Origin: Cavia porcellus
Taxonomy: Eukaryota; Chordata; Mammalia; Rodentia; Caviidae
DNA: 64,000 bases
Direction of reading: 5' to 3'
NCBI RefSeq assembly: GCF_034190915.1
Contig: NW_026947486.1
Span: forward strand, 77,170,044-77,234,043
The notes beneath the pieces are model-generated. The model saw nothing but the letters and a program-made list of their open reading frames with translations, did not search any database and had not been told where the DNA came from. Position numbers and translations under genes: made by a program. This document shows, piece after piece, positions 1-12,214 of the stretch (position 1 is its first letter; every line of letters begins with the position of its first letter).

Positions 1-137
1 GCCTTGCCACCCTGCATTGGAGCCAACTGAGTATGGACTGAAACCTCCAAATACTGTAAGAAATAAAACTTTCTTTTCTCCACTTTGGGCTTCTGGTAAT
101 TTGTCTCAGGAATGAGTAAAAAGTAACTAAGGCCACA
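1..137 (-). mobile_element. hAT-Charlie-like DNA transposon end (URR1-like), truncated by window edge
   Basis: This segment shares its sequence layout with 42745-42873, including an 18-base identical stretch at 34-51 and 42769-42786, and the same run-out ending in a TTAACTAAG-like terminus. Its reverse complement also resembles the start of the plus-strand copy at 41235. The pattern recalls the rodent non-autonomous hAT family URR1; that name is from memory. The left part lies outside the window. Confidence 0.55.
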
Positions 138-990
138 TCATAACCTGGAAAGAAGACAATCATTAGAAAATCAAACCATAACAAATGCTGGCAGAGTTGT
201 GGGTGAAAATTATCCCTCCTGCATTGTTAGTAATATAAACTAGTATAGCAATTATGGAAATGATTATGGAGATTTTAAAAAGAATTTTAAAAGAAATGAA
301 AAGAAAGAAGTTCCATATATCCCAGCTACCCCTCTGCTAGGTATCTTCTAAAGAACATAAGCCATCATCTACAGCAATACATGCATATCAATGTCTATAG
401 CAACAAAACTTATAATAGCTAAATCCTGGAATCATCTATCAGTAGATGACTGTATATACAAAATGCAGTATCTATATATAGTGGAAAACTACTTGTATAT
501 AAATAATGATGCATGTGAGACATTTGTAGGAAACATATACCCCTCAATAATAAACTGTTGAGTGAAATAAACCAGACACATATACATACATGCCATATGG
601 CATATCTCTTTTAAATGAGACAAAGTATAAACAAAGAAAATGATACTGGTAGGTAGAAAGGGATAAGGGGATGGATATCTTGCAATAGGAAAGCAGTCGA
701 GGCTAATAATGGTGAAGAGTAAGGAGGAGAGGAAGGAGAAGTAAGAAAAATAATGATGCCATAAACAAGAAACATATAACCCTATCTAATGCAAGCACTA
801 CGTGCAATAACGTGAGCCAAAAAATATCAACAAGTATGAAATAGGAGATAGAGGATTTGGAGGAGGAGAGGGGAGGGGAAGTACGGAGAGGTGAATTAAA
901 AAAGGAAACACGTTGTAATATGTACAAATAAAGATTCCCAAGACGACTGTAACTTTATACATTGTACATATGTACCAGTGAAATAAAAAA
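138..990 (+). mobile_element. Old L1 3' end (ORF2 C-terminus remnant plus 3' UTR)
   Basis: The DNA from about 230 to 560 resembles the decayed end of L1 ORF2: a 'pAiPLLgi'-like stretch near 310-350, then the usual AATGGAGTACTAC-type region in degenerate form. A purine-rich 3' UTR follows, ending near AATAAAAAATAA at about 983-994. Many stops and indels make it a fossil. A similar 3' UTR appears at 62165-62430. Confidence 0.6.
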
Positions 991-1351
991 TAAGTCAATT
1001 AAAGTAGAACAGAATGAAAACAAGAATATTAGTGTTAATAACAATAGGTATTTTATCAGAAAAAAAGATTTACTTTTGTTTTCAAACTCCATATCAAGTA
1101 ATGAATGTGACCATGACCATCCTTCCCACATAATACAAACACAAACCATAAAACATATTATATTCATGAACTGTGATACCATTGTCCATAAAATATTTGC
1201 AAACAAATAAGTTAAAGACAACTCAAGAGTAATATTGGAGAAATTAAATGGCAAGTTGAGAGAAACTGAAACACAAATGTCTTTTTAAAATATTAAAGCA
1301 TGCCCTTCCTCTACACAAGGTACTGAATCTGTTGAATGTTCATATGAAAAT
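991..1351. other. Anonymous AT-rich intergenic sequence
   Basis: No repeat family or coding similarity is recognised. Short open frames here lack any familiar motif and look like chance. Confidence 0.5.
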
Positions 1352-1359
1352 AGTGTTTT

Positions 1360-1510
1360 GAGCCAGGCATGGTGGCTCATGCCTGTAATTCCAGCACTCT
1401 GGAGGATGAAGTGGGAGGATCATTGCAAGTTTCACACCATCCTGGGCTACAAAGGCCAGCCTGAACTGCATGGTGAGACCCCATCTCCAAAAAAGACAAA
1501 AAAAAAAAGG
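1360..1510 (+). mobile_element. B1-like SINE (7SL-derived)
   Basis: It begins with the B1/Alu signature (agccaggcatggtggctcat, then gcctgtaat..ccagcac), has the 'agaccccatctc' 3' motif and an A-rich tail. Direct repeats AGTGTTTT at 1352-1359 and 1511-1518 are a plausible target-site duplication. The internal Pol III A-box and B-box region is present but mutated. Confidence 0.85.
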
Positions 1511-1709
1511 AGTGTTTTTTGATATTCCATGTCGTATGTAAATTTCAATTATCCATTGCATATAGGTTTTAAACAACGTGTGAGGTAAAATAATTGTGTA
1601 ACTTCAAGTTGGCAAGGATTTCCTTAACAAGACATAAACTGTGTTACATATAAAAGAAAAATAAGAAAAATAACTAATTAGAATTTATTTCAGAAAATAT
1701 TTCAGCCAA

Positions 1710-1799
1710 GGGGCTGGGGATTTAGCTCAGCGGCATAAGCACCTGCCTTGCAAGCAGGTGGTCATGAGTTCGATCCCCAGTACTGATAAAAAAAAAAAA
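1710..1799 (+). mobile_element. ID-like SINE (tRNA-Ala-derived)
   Basis: It begins GGGGCTGGGGATTTAGCTCAG (A box TAGCTCAGCGG) and has B box AGTTCGATCCC and an A tail. The anticodon-arm region forms a CCTGC/GCAGG stem with loop CTTGCAA, i.e. anticodon TGC (Ala). Imperfect flanking repeats at about 1693-1709 and 1800-1815 fit a diverged duplication. Two close relatives lie at 25204 and 30596. Confidence 0.85.
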
Positions 1800-1815
1800 G
1801 AAACAATTTCACCAA

Positions 1816-2645
1816 AGTAGACCACTAAGATCACTAAAAATTACTTACAGTAATTTTACTAAGTAATTTTCCTAAGAAGGCAGGGGATGGGATGAGATTT
1901 TCAGAATGCTTCATTCTTTTCTATCATATTCCATTTCTTCAGCTTCTCTGCAGTTTTTAAAAAAAACTTTTCCTGCAAGCTCATTTACTTGGAATCTACT
2001 ACTTATTTTCTCTTCACCAAGTTGTTATTTTCCAGGTGTCTTGATTATAGGTAGAAATGTAGTATTTGATGCTAGTCATTTCCCCACAATTTTTATCCTT
2101 CACCAGTTAAATTTGATTCAATCAAGTCAACTCAATAATAAAATCAAGCTGTCAGCTGTGAAGGACAAAGAGTCTCAAAGTGACAAGATAAAATAACAGA
2201 TTACATATAGTGATGTCTCATTTCAATTGATAGCCAAATTCTCAGCTGAAATCGTGCAGACTGTGTGAAAGTGTCATAAGATTTACACAGTTCTGAGGGA
2301 AAAAATGCAGTCTACCCAGAATACCATACCCATCAAAGTTACCACTTAAAAATGAAGGTAGGGCACTTTCCAAGACAAAAAACAAACAAACAAACAAACA
2401 ACTAGAGTATTTCTCTACCGGATTCAATTTATGAGAAAAGCCAAAAGAGCTTCTATAAACTCAATGTATGATATTAATGAAGGATAAATAAACACAAAAA
2501 TGTTTAAAACTTACTGGTAAGAGTAATTTTACAAGCAAAATCAGATTTTTGTATTACTGTTAGTGTACCATACAAAGACTAAATAAACTGAACGTATTTT
2601 ATAACTTTATCAAGTAATAGACAACACACTAAGAAGTGAAGTTAG
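1816..2645. other. Anonymous intergenic sequence
   Basis: Nothing recognisable, apart from a short (CAAA)n run near 2380-2400. Confidence 0.5.
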
Positions 2646-2900
2646 ATATTAACATTTAAGGGTAAAATAAATAAAAACAGGGATGAAAATGATAACATTA
2701 CACCTACCACAACAGAAATTCACAAGACCACTAGAAACTTCTATGAAAACTACACACCAACAAGTGTTACAATCTAGAGAAAATGAATGAATTCCTAGAA
2801 ACAGAAACCTTGAAGGAAATTCAACATGGCTGAATATAGGAGAAGCCTTGTTCAGAGCTACTCAGAGAAATTTAACTGAAAATACACTCTGAAACCAAAA
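2646..2900 (+). mobile_element. Old L1 ORF2 fragment
   Basis: Translation across frames gives a degraded version of the ORF2 linker before the RT domain: a 'gdITpt.TEIhk..RnfYEN' stretch followed by a 'Mn.FLet'-like stretch. It is short, broken and without clear ends. Confidence 0.45.
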
Positions 2901-2999
2901 CAAATCTGAAATAAGAGACTCATAGATCATGCACAACTTATCAGCCCACTCAGCTGACAGTGAGTTGTTAGTTCAAAACAGCCCACTATGCTTGGAATC

Positions 3000-4243
3000 T
3001 GAAGAAGAGGAAGAAGAAGAAGATGGAGAAGGAGGAGGAGGAGGAGAAATATGAGCAATTCTGTTGACGAAAACAAGCAGCATCATATTAATCATTGTAG
3101 ATCACTTTACATTTTTGTTTTAAGTCATGTACTATGTTCATTGTTTTGTTTTGATTGCCCCATTTTTTTTCTTCTCATTTGGCTTTATTCTCTTCAAACT
3201 AAAAGAAGGAGGAGGAGAAGAAGAGAAGAAGATGAAGAAGAGAAGAAGAAGAAGAAGAAGAAGAAGAAGAAGAAGAAGAGGAAGGAGAAGAAGAAGAAAT
3301 ATGAGCAATCCTACTGAAGAAACAAGAGACATCATGTTAATCATTATAGACCACCTTTCATTTTGGTTTTAAGTCATGTACTATGTTCATTCTTTTGTTT
3401 TGACTGACCCATTTTTTCTTCTCATTTGGCTTTATTGTCTTCAAAATAAAAGAAAAAGGAGGAGGAGGAGAGAAGAAGATGAAGAAGAGAAGAAAAAGAA
3501 GAAGAAGAAAAGAAGAAAAAATGAGCAATTCTATTGAAGATAACAAGAGACATCATGTTAATCATTGTAGATCACCTTGCATTTTGGTTTTAAGTCATGT
3601 ACTATGTTCAACCTTTTGTTTTGACTGACTTATTTTTTTCTTCTCATTTGGATTTTTTCTCTTCAAAATACAAGAAGAAGATGGAAGAGGAGGGGAAGAA
3701 GATAAGAAAAAGAAGAACAGGAGGAGAAGGAGGAGGAGAAGAAGAAGAACAAGAACAAGAAGGAGAAGAAGAAGAAATATGAGCCATTCTATTGAAGATA
3801 ACAAGACTCATCATGTTAATCAGTGTGGATTACATTGCATCTTGGTTTTAAGTCATGTACTGTGTTCATTCTATGGTTTTGACAAACTCATTTTTTTCTT
3901 CTCATCACGATTTCTTCTCTTCAAAACAAAAGAAGGAGGAGGAGGAGGAGAAAAGAAGAAGAACAAGAACAAGTAAAAGAAGAAGAAGAAGAAGGAGGAG
4001 GAGGAGGAGGAGGAAGAGAAGAAGGAGAAGGAGAAAAAGAAATATGAGCCATTCTATTGAAGATAACAGGAGACATCATGTGAATCAGTGTAGATCATTT
4101 TCTTCTCATGTTAATCAGTGTAGATCACATTGCATCTTGGTTTTAAGTCATGTACTATGTTCATCGTTTTTTTTTGACAAACCCATTTTTTCTTCTCATT
4201 TGGCTTTACTCTCTTCAAAACAAAAGAAGAAGGAGGAGGAGAC

Positions 4244-4274
<31 letters not shown>

Positions 4275-4410
4275 AGAAGGAGGAGGAGGAGGAGGAGGAG
4301 GAGGAGGAGGAGGAGGAGAAGGAGAAGGAGAAGGAGAAGGAGAAGGAGAAGGAGAAGGAGAAGGAGAAGGAGAAGGAGAAGGAGAAGGAGAAGGAGAAGG
4401 AGAAGGAGAA
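3000..4410 (+). repeat. Composite tandem array: five L1 3'-UTR terminal modules separated by GAA/GGA tracts
   Basis: Five ~150-180-bp cores start with ATGAGC(A/C)ATTCTNTTGA at 3051, 3301, 3521, 3779 and 4044. Each runs through conserved words (TTTTAAGTCATGTACT, TTCTTCTCAT, CTTCAAA) and ends in a GAAGAAG/GGAGGAG tract. Start-to-start spacing is 250, 220, 258 and 265 bp. The last core has an internal partial duplication near 4082-4120. The core matches the end of the L1 3' UTR at about 53577-53760, so the array looks like tandem amplification of an L1 tail with its purine-rich extension. Apparent Arg-, Glu- or Gly-rich reading frames here come from the repeats. Confidence 0.8.
4224..4410 (+). 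repeat. Uninterrupted polypurine microsatellite (GAA, GGA, then GGAGAA)
   Basis: A run of about 185 bases is almost purely purine on the plus strand. It passes from GAAGAA to GGA repeats to a regular hexamer block (GGAGAA)n from about 4312 to 4410. The homopurine and mirror-symmetric sequence type is known to favour triplex (H-DNA) structures. Confidence 0.9.
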
Positions 4411-4967
4411 ATTGAATATACTGACACAGTGTGGCTAAATCAAGTCATACAGGGTAGACTTGAAACTAAGGGTTCCCTGCCTCTTCTGCCTTCCTCTAGT
4501 CAAAGAATGCTACATCCAAGCAGTCAATTATGCCAGCACACAAGAGTGAACTCTTCCTTCCCTCATGATCTGTCAGTTTCCTTTTTCTCTTTTTCATCTA
4601 TTATTTTTATATTTCCTTTTCCTTTTTTCTTTTCATTTCTTTATTTCTGTTTCATTTTTTGCACCAGAGAGCCAACTGGAATCTCTAGGAACAAGATTAA
4701 ATACTACAGGGGTGCATAGTAAAAGGAAAAGCTAAACTCTTCCATATGACCTGTGGCTAGAGAGGCTCAGAGAACTAAAAATCTTTACACTTTGAGACTG
4801 TGAAGCTTTGGGCCATCCTCACACAAAGGTCAGGAGCAGAAAGGCAGTCCACAGCAACATCCCCAAACAAAATGCTGATAAAGTTACAGACTGCAGTAGA
4901 GGCAGGTGGCAGTGTCAACTAACTTGTGAAACCATCAGTGGGAAGGTAGAAATCTCTCCCCTTCAAA
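4411..4967. other. Unassigned sequence between purine tracts
   Basis: Mixed sequence with a pyrimidine-rich patch at 4550-4640. No coding similarity is recognised. It may be old retroelement 5' UTR, but I cannot support this. Confidence 0.4.
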
Positions 4968-4984
4968 GGAAGAAGAAGGAGGAG

Positions 4985-5019
<35 letters not shown>

Positions 5020-5111
5020 GGAGGAGGAGGAGGAGAGGAGAAGGAAGAGGAGGAGGAAGAGGAGAGGAGGAGGAGGAGGAGGAGGAGAAGAAGAAGAACA
5101 AGAAGAAGAAA
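4968..5111 (+). repeat. Second polypurine tract (GGA/GAA)
   Basis: About 145 bases of nearly pure purine (mostly GGA and GAA), followed by AATATGAG as at the array-core boundaries. It is probably a detached relative of the 3000-4410 array; only a few bases of core-like sequence (GAGCAATTCTTCTCAGAAG) follow it. Confidence 0.85.
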
Positions 5112-5949
5112 TATGAGGGAGCAATTCTTCTCAGAAGAAGAGTAAGAAATGCATGGGACTAGGAACAGCCTCCTGTTTCCCTCTGAAAGCAGCACAACAA
5201 TGAAAAGACACTGAGAGAACAGGGTAAAGAAACAGGCTAGGAGACATACATAAAGTATTGACTAAAGACTCTGGCCAAAGGTCCCAACATCTAGAGGACA
5301 AAATCAGTCTCAAATCCATCACAAATTATACTGCAAGCTTGGCAGTGTTATCAGCACTTTGGGATTCTCAGTAGACACCAGAAAAATTTGTTTTTTATTT
5401 TATTTTATTGTTTGCTGGTTTGTTTCCTTTTCCTTTTTTATTCTTTTGTCCTCTACCTACACGTTTACACCAATCTATTTGTCTTCTTTCCCACTTTTCT
5501 CAATTTATCTCTGTAGACTTAATCTTATTTTCATAAGTGAATAGTATCTATAATTTTTCTAGTTAACTACAATAATCCCTTGCTTACACTGTCATTCATC
5601 ATTGCCTGCCCTCTTCTCTAGTATCCTAAATCTTTTGTAATTATCCTTGGTCCTTCAGCCTTTCTTCAACCTTATATATTTCCAATTATCATGGTTTTGT
5701 ACACCGTCTTTCTTAAATTTCTCCACCACACAAGGTAAAGTTAATTCACCAAGGGAAAATTTTGAGCATACATACTCCAAATATATAGTGGTTTTGAATA
5801 TATAAGTACAGATTTTGCTTCTACAGTTGAAGGCAAAAAATTAATAGTTATGGCGTGTCAGTTTCTAAACTGTGATTAATGCTATTGTTATTGCTAATGG
5901 TGCAACTTTAGCTGGGATGTCATATCTATTTTAATAATTTATTATCATT
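5112..5949. other. Unassigned AT-rich sequence
   Basis: A T-rich block at 5390-5730 with no recognised repeat or gene. It may include the decayed 5' UTR of the L1 that begins at about 5950. Confidence 0.4.
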
Positions 5950-8900
5950 TATGTAACAAAACTCAGAAGCCTCAGCACAGGTCTGGTGATTGAGACAATA
6001 AATTGAGAAAGTAGAATCTTGCAACAAAGGCCTGGGACTGAGCCAAACATGTGCAACATTTCACACTTAATTAATTGGAAATGGAGAAGCTTGGGACAGA
6101 CACTAATCAAGAAACTTTCACAGAGAGGAAACATCCTTGAAGAACAAACTGTACCTAGAGACTCTTTAATATTAGTGATATATCTACCTACTACAATAAT
6201 TACAAGGATCAAAACAGAAAACAAAATAAAAACTTTTGAAACATAAAATCAGAAGACACAGAAACAAAATGCAACTTCAGTCTTCCAGGCCACCAAGAAC
6301 AATTCCAGAAGACAATGAAAAAGGGGAAATTGGAAGAAACATAACTAGAATTTGGGAAATGATTGCAATTGAAGTAAACAAACACATTCATGAGGGTATA
6401 GTGGAAAACAGATTAGAAATAATCATGCAGATAAAAAAAGAAATACCAATCATGAAAAAATTGCTCAGCAAATCTAGAGTAGAGATAGCTAAGAAAATTG
6501 AGTACCAAAAGTAAATGATGGAAACTCTGAATGATAAATATAGAAAAGACATAAAATGCATGAAACAGATTCAAACAGATATCCAGGAAATTAAAAATTC
6601 CATTGAAAGCTGGAAAAACTGCTAGAATGAAACTGAAAGTAGACTTACAGACTTTGAAGACAAGGTTGCTTCTAACTGTTGTAAAATGAAATATCTCTTC
6701 AAAATAACACAAGATCAGGAAATAACATTTCAAAAACTGCTAGACAGTGCAAAGAAAACTAATATTAGAACCATGGGTGTTAAAGAATAGGCAGGAGTAA
6801 ACAGAAACGACATAAAGAGTATTTGCAGAAATAATAGCAGAAAATTTTCCATACATGAGAAAAAACTGGCATATAGACAAGTGATGCATATACAACTGCA
6901 ATACCCATAACCAAAATAAATCTTTATCTAGACATATAATACAACGATCCCAGAAATGCAGCAAAAGAATGGAACACTAAAAGCTGTAAGAGAAAAAACC
7001 CGAACACCTATAAATGAAAACTTTCATTATTACAGCAGACTTCTCAACAAAAGACATCAAATCAAGACCCTGGAATAAAGTACTTCAAGTCCTGAAAAAA
7101 AACCAACTTCCAAACCATAATGATGTACCCTGAAAAACTGTCTTTCAAAAATAATGGATAAAGACACATTCATGACAAAAAATAACTAAAGAAATTCATG
7201 ATCACAAAATCAACTCTACAAAAAGTACTTACAGACATTCTAGATAGATATAAAAATGATCCCATCCCAACTCATCAATAGAAAACAATCACCAAGCAGA
7301 GCAAGCAATAAACAGAAAGGAAAAGCAGGGAACCAAGAACAGGATAACATTATAACAAATATAAGTTAGTACTAAAGTTACAACCATCGATGCACATGGC
7401 CTCATTTAATGAATCAAAAGAAACTAATACAAAGAATAGATCAAGAAATAAGATTCAACAATGTAATGTATAAAAGAAACACAATTAACTAAAAAAAGAG
7501 TCTCGTAGACTGAAAGTCAAAGGATGGAAAGCAATCCTCCACACAGCCTGAAAGCAGAAAATAGCAGGGCTAACTATCCTGTTTTCAGTGAATATGAACT
7601 TCAAATCAAGAATAATCAAAAGAGATAATGAATTTCACTGCATAACTGCTAGCAAAAAACTTCAAGTGGAAGAAATAATAATCATATCTCTACCGGCTTA
7701 TGTCTCCTTAGTCCGCACCATTCCTGACTTCTGAACCAAGCCTTACTAGTGATTTCCTACTGTTCATTTTTTTTTCTGTACATCTGTATAACTTGTACCC
7801 TTTCACTGTTTTTTTTCTTTTCTCCTTAAATAAAATTAAAAAAAATAATAATCATAAATATGTATTCACTAATATGAGAGCACACAATTACATAAAACAA
7901 TTCTTGATGGGTATGAAAAGTCAATTAATCAATAATAAAATCATAAATATGAATTTAATACTCCATTGCCATAAATACATAGGTTAACCAGACAAAAAAA
8001 ATCAGACAAGGAATATCAGAACCGAACCGAACCTAAAAACAAAATGGACTTAGTATTTGTTTAAAGAGTGCTCTACACAACAACATTCTTTTCAGTTGCA
8101 CCTGGAACATTCTCTACAATTGACTATGAACAAGCCCATAGAATATTCTTAAGTAAATGCAAAGGAGTTCAAATTATCCCATGCATATTATCTGACCATA
8201 GTGCAATTAAATTGGAAATCAATGGCAAAATAAACTGCAAAAACACCATAAACACATGGGAAGTAAGTATCATACTCCTGAACAACTAATGGTTCACATA
8301 GTAAATTAAAGAAATTAAACAATACATACAATTAAGCAAAAATGCAGGTACAATATACTGGATAATGTGGGGCACAATAATTATTATCAGAAAAGGGAAG
8401 TTTATATTAGTGAATTCTCACATCAAGCATACAAAATGATCACAAATAAAGAACTAATTTTGCACTTCAAGCTTCTAAAAAAGATGCACAAGTGAATCCC
8501 AAAGCTCACACTAGTTAGGAAATTGCAAATATCAAAGTAGAAATTAATCTCCATGATACTAACACATAATCAACAAATCCAAGAGTTTGTTTTTTGAAAG
8601 ATTAAATAAAATTCATAAATCCTTAGCCAAACATTTTAAACAGGAAAGAAAATAATTTAGTTAATGAAATGAAGAATGAAAAGTGACAAATCACTACACA
8701 TCTTGTAGAAATTCAAATGATCATGAATAGGAATTTGAGACTCTTTACACATGTAGAATGGAAAACAGAAGAAACAGACAGATTTATAGACACTAATGAA
8801 TTTGTGAAGTTGAATTAAGAAGAAATAAAAATTTCAAATAATTCAGTATCAGTTGATGTAATTGAAAACATAATTAAAAATATACCAACATTAAAAACCA

Positions 8901-11380
8901 CAGGTCCTAATGGATTCACAGCTGAATTATAGAAAACAATTCAGAGAAGTTTTAATGAAAGTATTCATCAAACACTTTAATGAAATTGAAAAGCAACCAA
9001 CATTCCCTAACTCATTCCTGGAGCCATGTATAACCCTGAAACCAAAACCAGAGAAAGACCCAATAGAAAATAATACCTATGGGCCAATTTCACTATGAAC
9101 ATAGATGCAAACTCCACACTAAGACACTAGCAAACAGAATGCAGAAAATCATCAGGGAAGGTTATTCTTCATGACTACATAGAATTTATTTCAGGAATGC
9201 AGGTATGGATCAATATACACAAAACAACAAGTGTAATATACCATAACAACAGAGCCAAAGACAAAACTGACATGATCATCTCAATAGATAAAGAAAAGGC
9301 TTTTCACAAAGTCAAACAGATGTTCATGATAAAGAGTCTACAGAAAATCAGAAGAGATGATGTTTATCTTAGTCTGGTCAACATCTTATTAGACAAAAAT
9401 GAGAGCTTTCATGCTAAATTTAGGAAAAAATGAGGATGTTCACTATCACCACTTATATTCCATATAGTTATAGATATATTGCAAAGAACAATTAAACAAG
9501 AGTGATAAATAAGAAGAATAAAGACAAAAAAGAGAAAAGTGAAATTTTCCTTATTTGAAGTTGATATGATACTCCAAATAGAAGACTCCCTCCAAAACCC
9601 CACATGAACATTCATGGATTTAATGATCAAACTCAGTTGTTCAGCTGGATGCAAAGCCAACATTCCATTACTATACAAAAATGACAAATTCACTCAGAGA
9701 TGTGTTAGGGCAACCACAACCTCCACAATAGCATCCAAAGGAATGAACTACTTGGGAATCAATCTAACAAAAAAGTAAAAGATCTATATAGTGAAAATTA
9801 CAATTCTCTGTAAAAGGAGATAAAAGAGGACATCATAAAATGGAAAGATAATCCTTTTTCACAGTTAGAAGAACCAACATAGCGAAAATGGTATGCTCTC
9901 AAAATAGTTCTACAGTTTTAATGCAATTCGGATCACAATACCATTAGAATGTCTCACAAAAGTGGAGACAACATTCCTAAAACTCATTTAGAAACAGAAT
10001 AGACCCTGGACAGCAAATGAAATTCTGGGCAACAAAGGTAAGGTAAGGTAACAATCTCTGACTTGAAATTACATTATAAATCTTCTATGACAAAATGAAA
10101 ATGGTAGTAGGAATAAAAAACAGACCAGAGGGCCCATGGAATAGATTAAAAGATGCAGAAAGAATTACAAACATACTCAATCACCTTATCTTTGACAATG
10201 GGATCAACTATTTTTGCTGGAAGAAAGACATCTTCTTTAATAAATGGCTCTGGGAAAACTGGATTTTTATATGCTGAAGAATAAAATTAAACACATGTTT
10301 ATCACCATATACAAAGCTAATATAAAAAATGATCAAAATCTAAATATTAAAAGAGAAACACTAAATGTACTGAAAGACAAAATACGTAAAAATCTTGAGA
10401 TTGGCATAGACAGAGTTCATAGGCAAAACTCAGACTGCATGAGAAATACTTCAAAGATTTAACAACTAGGATGTCATCTTTTAAATAGCTTCTGCACATG
10501 AAAAGAAATCATCAACTGAGTGAAGAGATAAAAGCTGATCAGGAAAAAGTGTTAGCCAACTCTCCCTCAGAAAATGGACTTACATCTTGAACATACAAAA
10601 ACTGAAAAAAATAGACCCCCCCAATTCAAAGACTCAATCTAAAACATGGCAGCCAAGATGAATATATGCTTCTCAGATGAAGAAATATAAATGACAAATA
10701 AATATATGAAAAAATGTTCAACACCATCAATTACTTGAGTTATGCAAATTAAAACAACACTGAGATTCTATTTCACTTCAGAATGAATGGTTATCAAGAA
10801 CAAATCAAACAAAAACAAATATTGAATGGGATGTAGGGAACAAGGTAAACTTCTCCACTGTTGGTGTAAGTGCAAACTGATTTAACCACTATACAAATCC
10901 ATATGAATATTCCTTAAAATGTTAGAAATAGATTTTGCACTCAACCTAGCTATTCCTGTTCTGAGTATTTTTCCAGAAGAATTAAAATCATAAAACCACA
11001 GTGATATATGTGCACACATGTTTATAGCAGCATAATTTGTAATAGCTAAATCTTGGAAATAATCAAAATGCCAATCAATTTAGAAATGATTTTAAAAGGT
11101 ATTTTTTTACAATAGAGCACTACTCAGCTATAAATAAGGATAAGCCTGAGACATTTGTAGGTGATAATGGATGCAACTTGAGAACATACATATAAGTAAA
11201 ATCTGACTCATATGTGCAAACTTCATATTGCCTCCTTAGTGTGAGAAACTGAATGAGTAAATAAAGTCCAAAATTCACAATTAATATATCAAATTTTAAG
11301 TAACTATTCAAAACTAAAGAGGAACTATGGAGTTGTAAGGGAAAAGGAAGGAAATGAAAAATAAAAAATGCAGAATAGTT
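5950..11380 (+). mobile_element. L1 copy C, old and heavily mutated (continues at 26985)
   Basis: ORF1 remnants at about 6230-7230 include the coiled-coil part (ESWKNC..., 'ITQDQEITFQKLLDS'). ORF2 follows from about 7370: endonuclease pieces (LKVKGWKAIL near 7510; 'DHSAIKLEINGKINCKN' near 8200), RT pieces (about 8870-9440 and 9540-9800; catalytic position reads FEVD near 9553) and C-terminal pieces to about 11200. All frames are broken. A 3' UTR starts near 11200 and is cut at 11380 by L1 A. AAGATAATAATAATT (11381-11395) recurs with one mismatch at 26970-26984, after which the C tail resumes. Confidence 0.8.
7687..7842 (+). mobile_element. Severely 5'-truncated L1 insertion (3' UTR end only)
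   Basis: It interrupts the endonuclease region of L1 C. The 14-base repeat AAATAATAATCATA flanks it perfectly at 7673-7686 and 7843-7856. The insert has the CTAGTGATTTCxxAxTGTT word seen in other L1 tails here (e.g. 18760) and ends with AAATAAAATT plus A's. The host reading resumes immediately after the second repeat. Confidence 0.85.
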
Positions 11381-11412
11381 AAGATAATAATAATTTCCTA
11401 AGAGCTGAAAAT

Positions 11413-12180
11413 GTGCAAGTTGAATCATAGCATACAGGGAAGTTTTTGAACCTGGCTCCCAGATGATAAGACCACACCCAGCATCCCAATCAACTGGAGA
11501 ATTCACAGGAGCTCCCAGTGGGCCTAACTGGGTCATGCCCAGTGGACTGCAAGTGGCTCGCAGGGGACTGAATTCAGTCCTGGGAGCTGAACTTGTGCAC
11601 ATTGAATGCCAGGGCACAGAGAAGATTTGAAACATCACACTCAACTGATAATATAATGCCCAGCATCCCAAATCATGGAAGGAAGTCCCCACAGGCATAA
11701 CTGGGCCATGCCAGTGACCTCCAAGTGGATAGCAAGAGCCTGAATTCAGTCCAGGAGCCAAATGTGTGCAAGTTGAATCCCAGTGCATAGGGAAGTTTTA
11801 GAACTTCGCTCTCAGCCAGTAACACCATGTCAGTGTCCCGAATCACTGAAGGACACATGGGAGGTCCCTATGGGCCTCACTGAGCCATACCTACTGACCT
11901 CCAAGAAGCTAGAAGTTGCTTGCAGTCTGCCCCAGGAGCCAAAAGTGGGCCAGAAAATTCGCAGTGCACAGGGAAGATTTGCAGCAACACTCAATGTTGT
12001 TACAATCATTCTCAGTGTCCCAAATAACCAGAGGACACATGGGAGGTCCCAGAAGTCCTAACTTGGCCACACCTAGTGACTTCCAAGCATCCAGCAGTTG
12101 CCTGAAGTTTCCACAGGAGCCAAGAGTTGACCAGCTGATTCTCACGCAACAGGGGAAGCTTTGGCACATTGCTAAAAAAC
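11413..12180 (+). promoter_or_regulatory. L1 A 5' UTR: ~4 tandem promoter monomers of ~180 bp
   Basis: The anchor phrase 'gtgcaagttgaatc..agtgca.aggga' recurs in diverged form at about 11413, 11595, 11766, 11947 and 12128 (spacing 182, 171, 181 and 181 bp). Each unit also carries '(c)ccaggagcc' and 'gggcc.aactg..cca' words. It is clearly more GC-rich than the flanks. Tandem 5' UTR monomers are known from mouse and rat L1, where each monomer adds promoter activity; promoter function here is inferred from position. Confidence 0.85.
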
Positions 12181-12214
12181 CAGAAATATAGCAAAATAAC
12201 AGAATGTAAGAACA

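Noticed and set aside
1710..1799. tRNA-Ala gene (also at 25204 and 30596)
   Set aside because: A and B boxes and an anticodon arm are present, but the acceptor and T stems do not pair, and there are A-rich tails and target-site duplications. These are ID-like SINEs.
3855..4415. Long open frames rich in Arg, Glu, Gly or Ser-Pro across 3050-5110
   Set aside because: They are produced by GAA/GGA/GGAGAA repeats read in different frames and strands; no protein is implied.
11413..12180. CRISPR-like array or satellite
   Set aside because: The units are contiguous ~180-bp diverged repeats without spacers, directly followed by L1 ORF1, so they are L1 promoter monomers in a mammalian genome.
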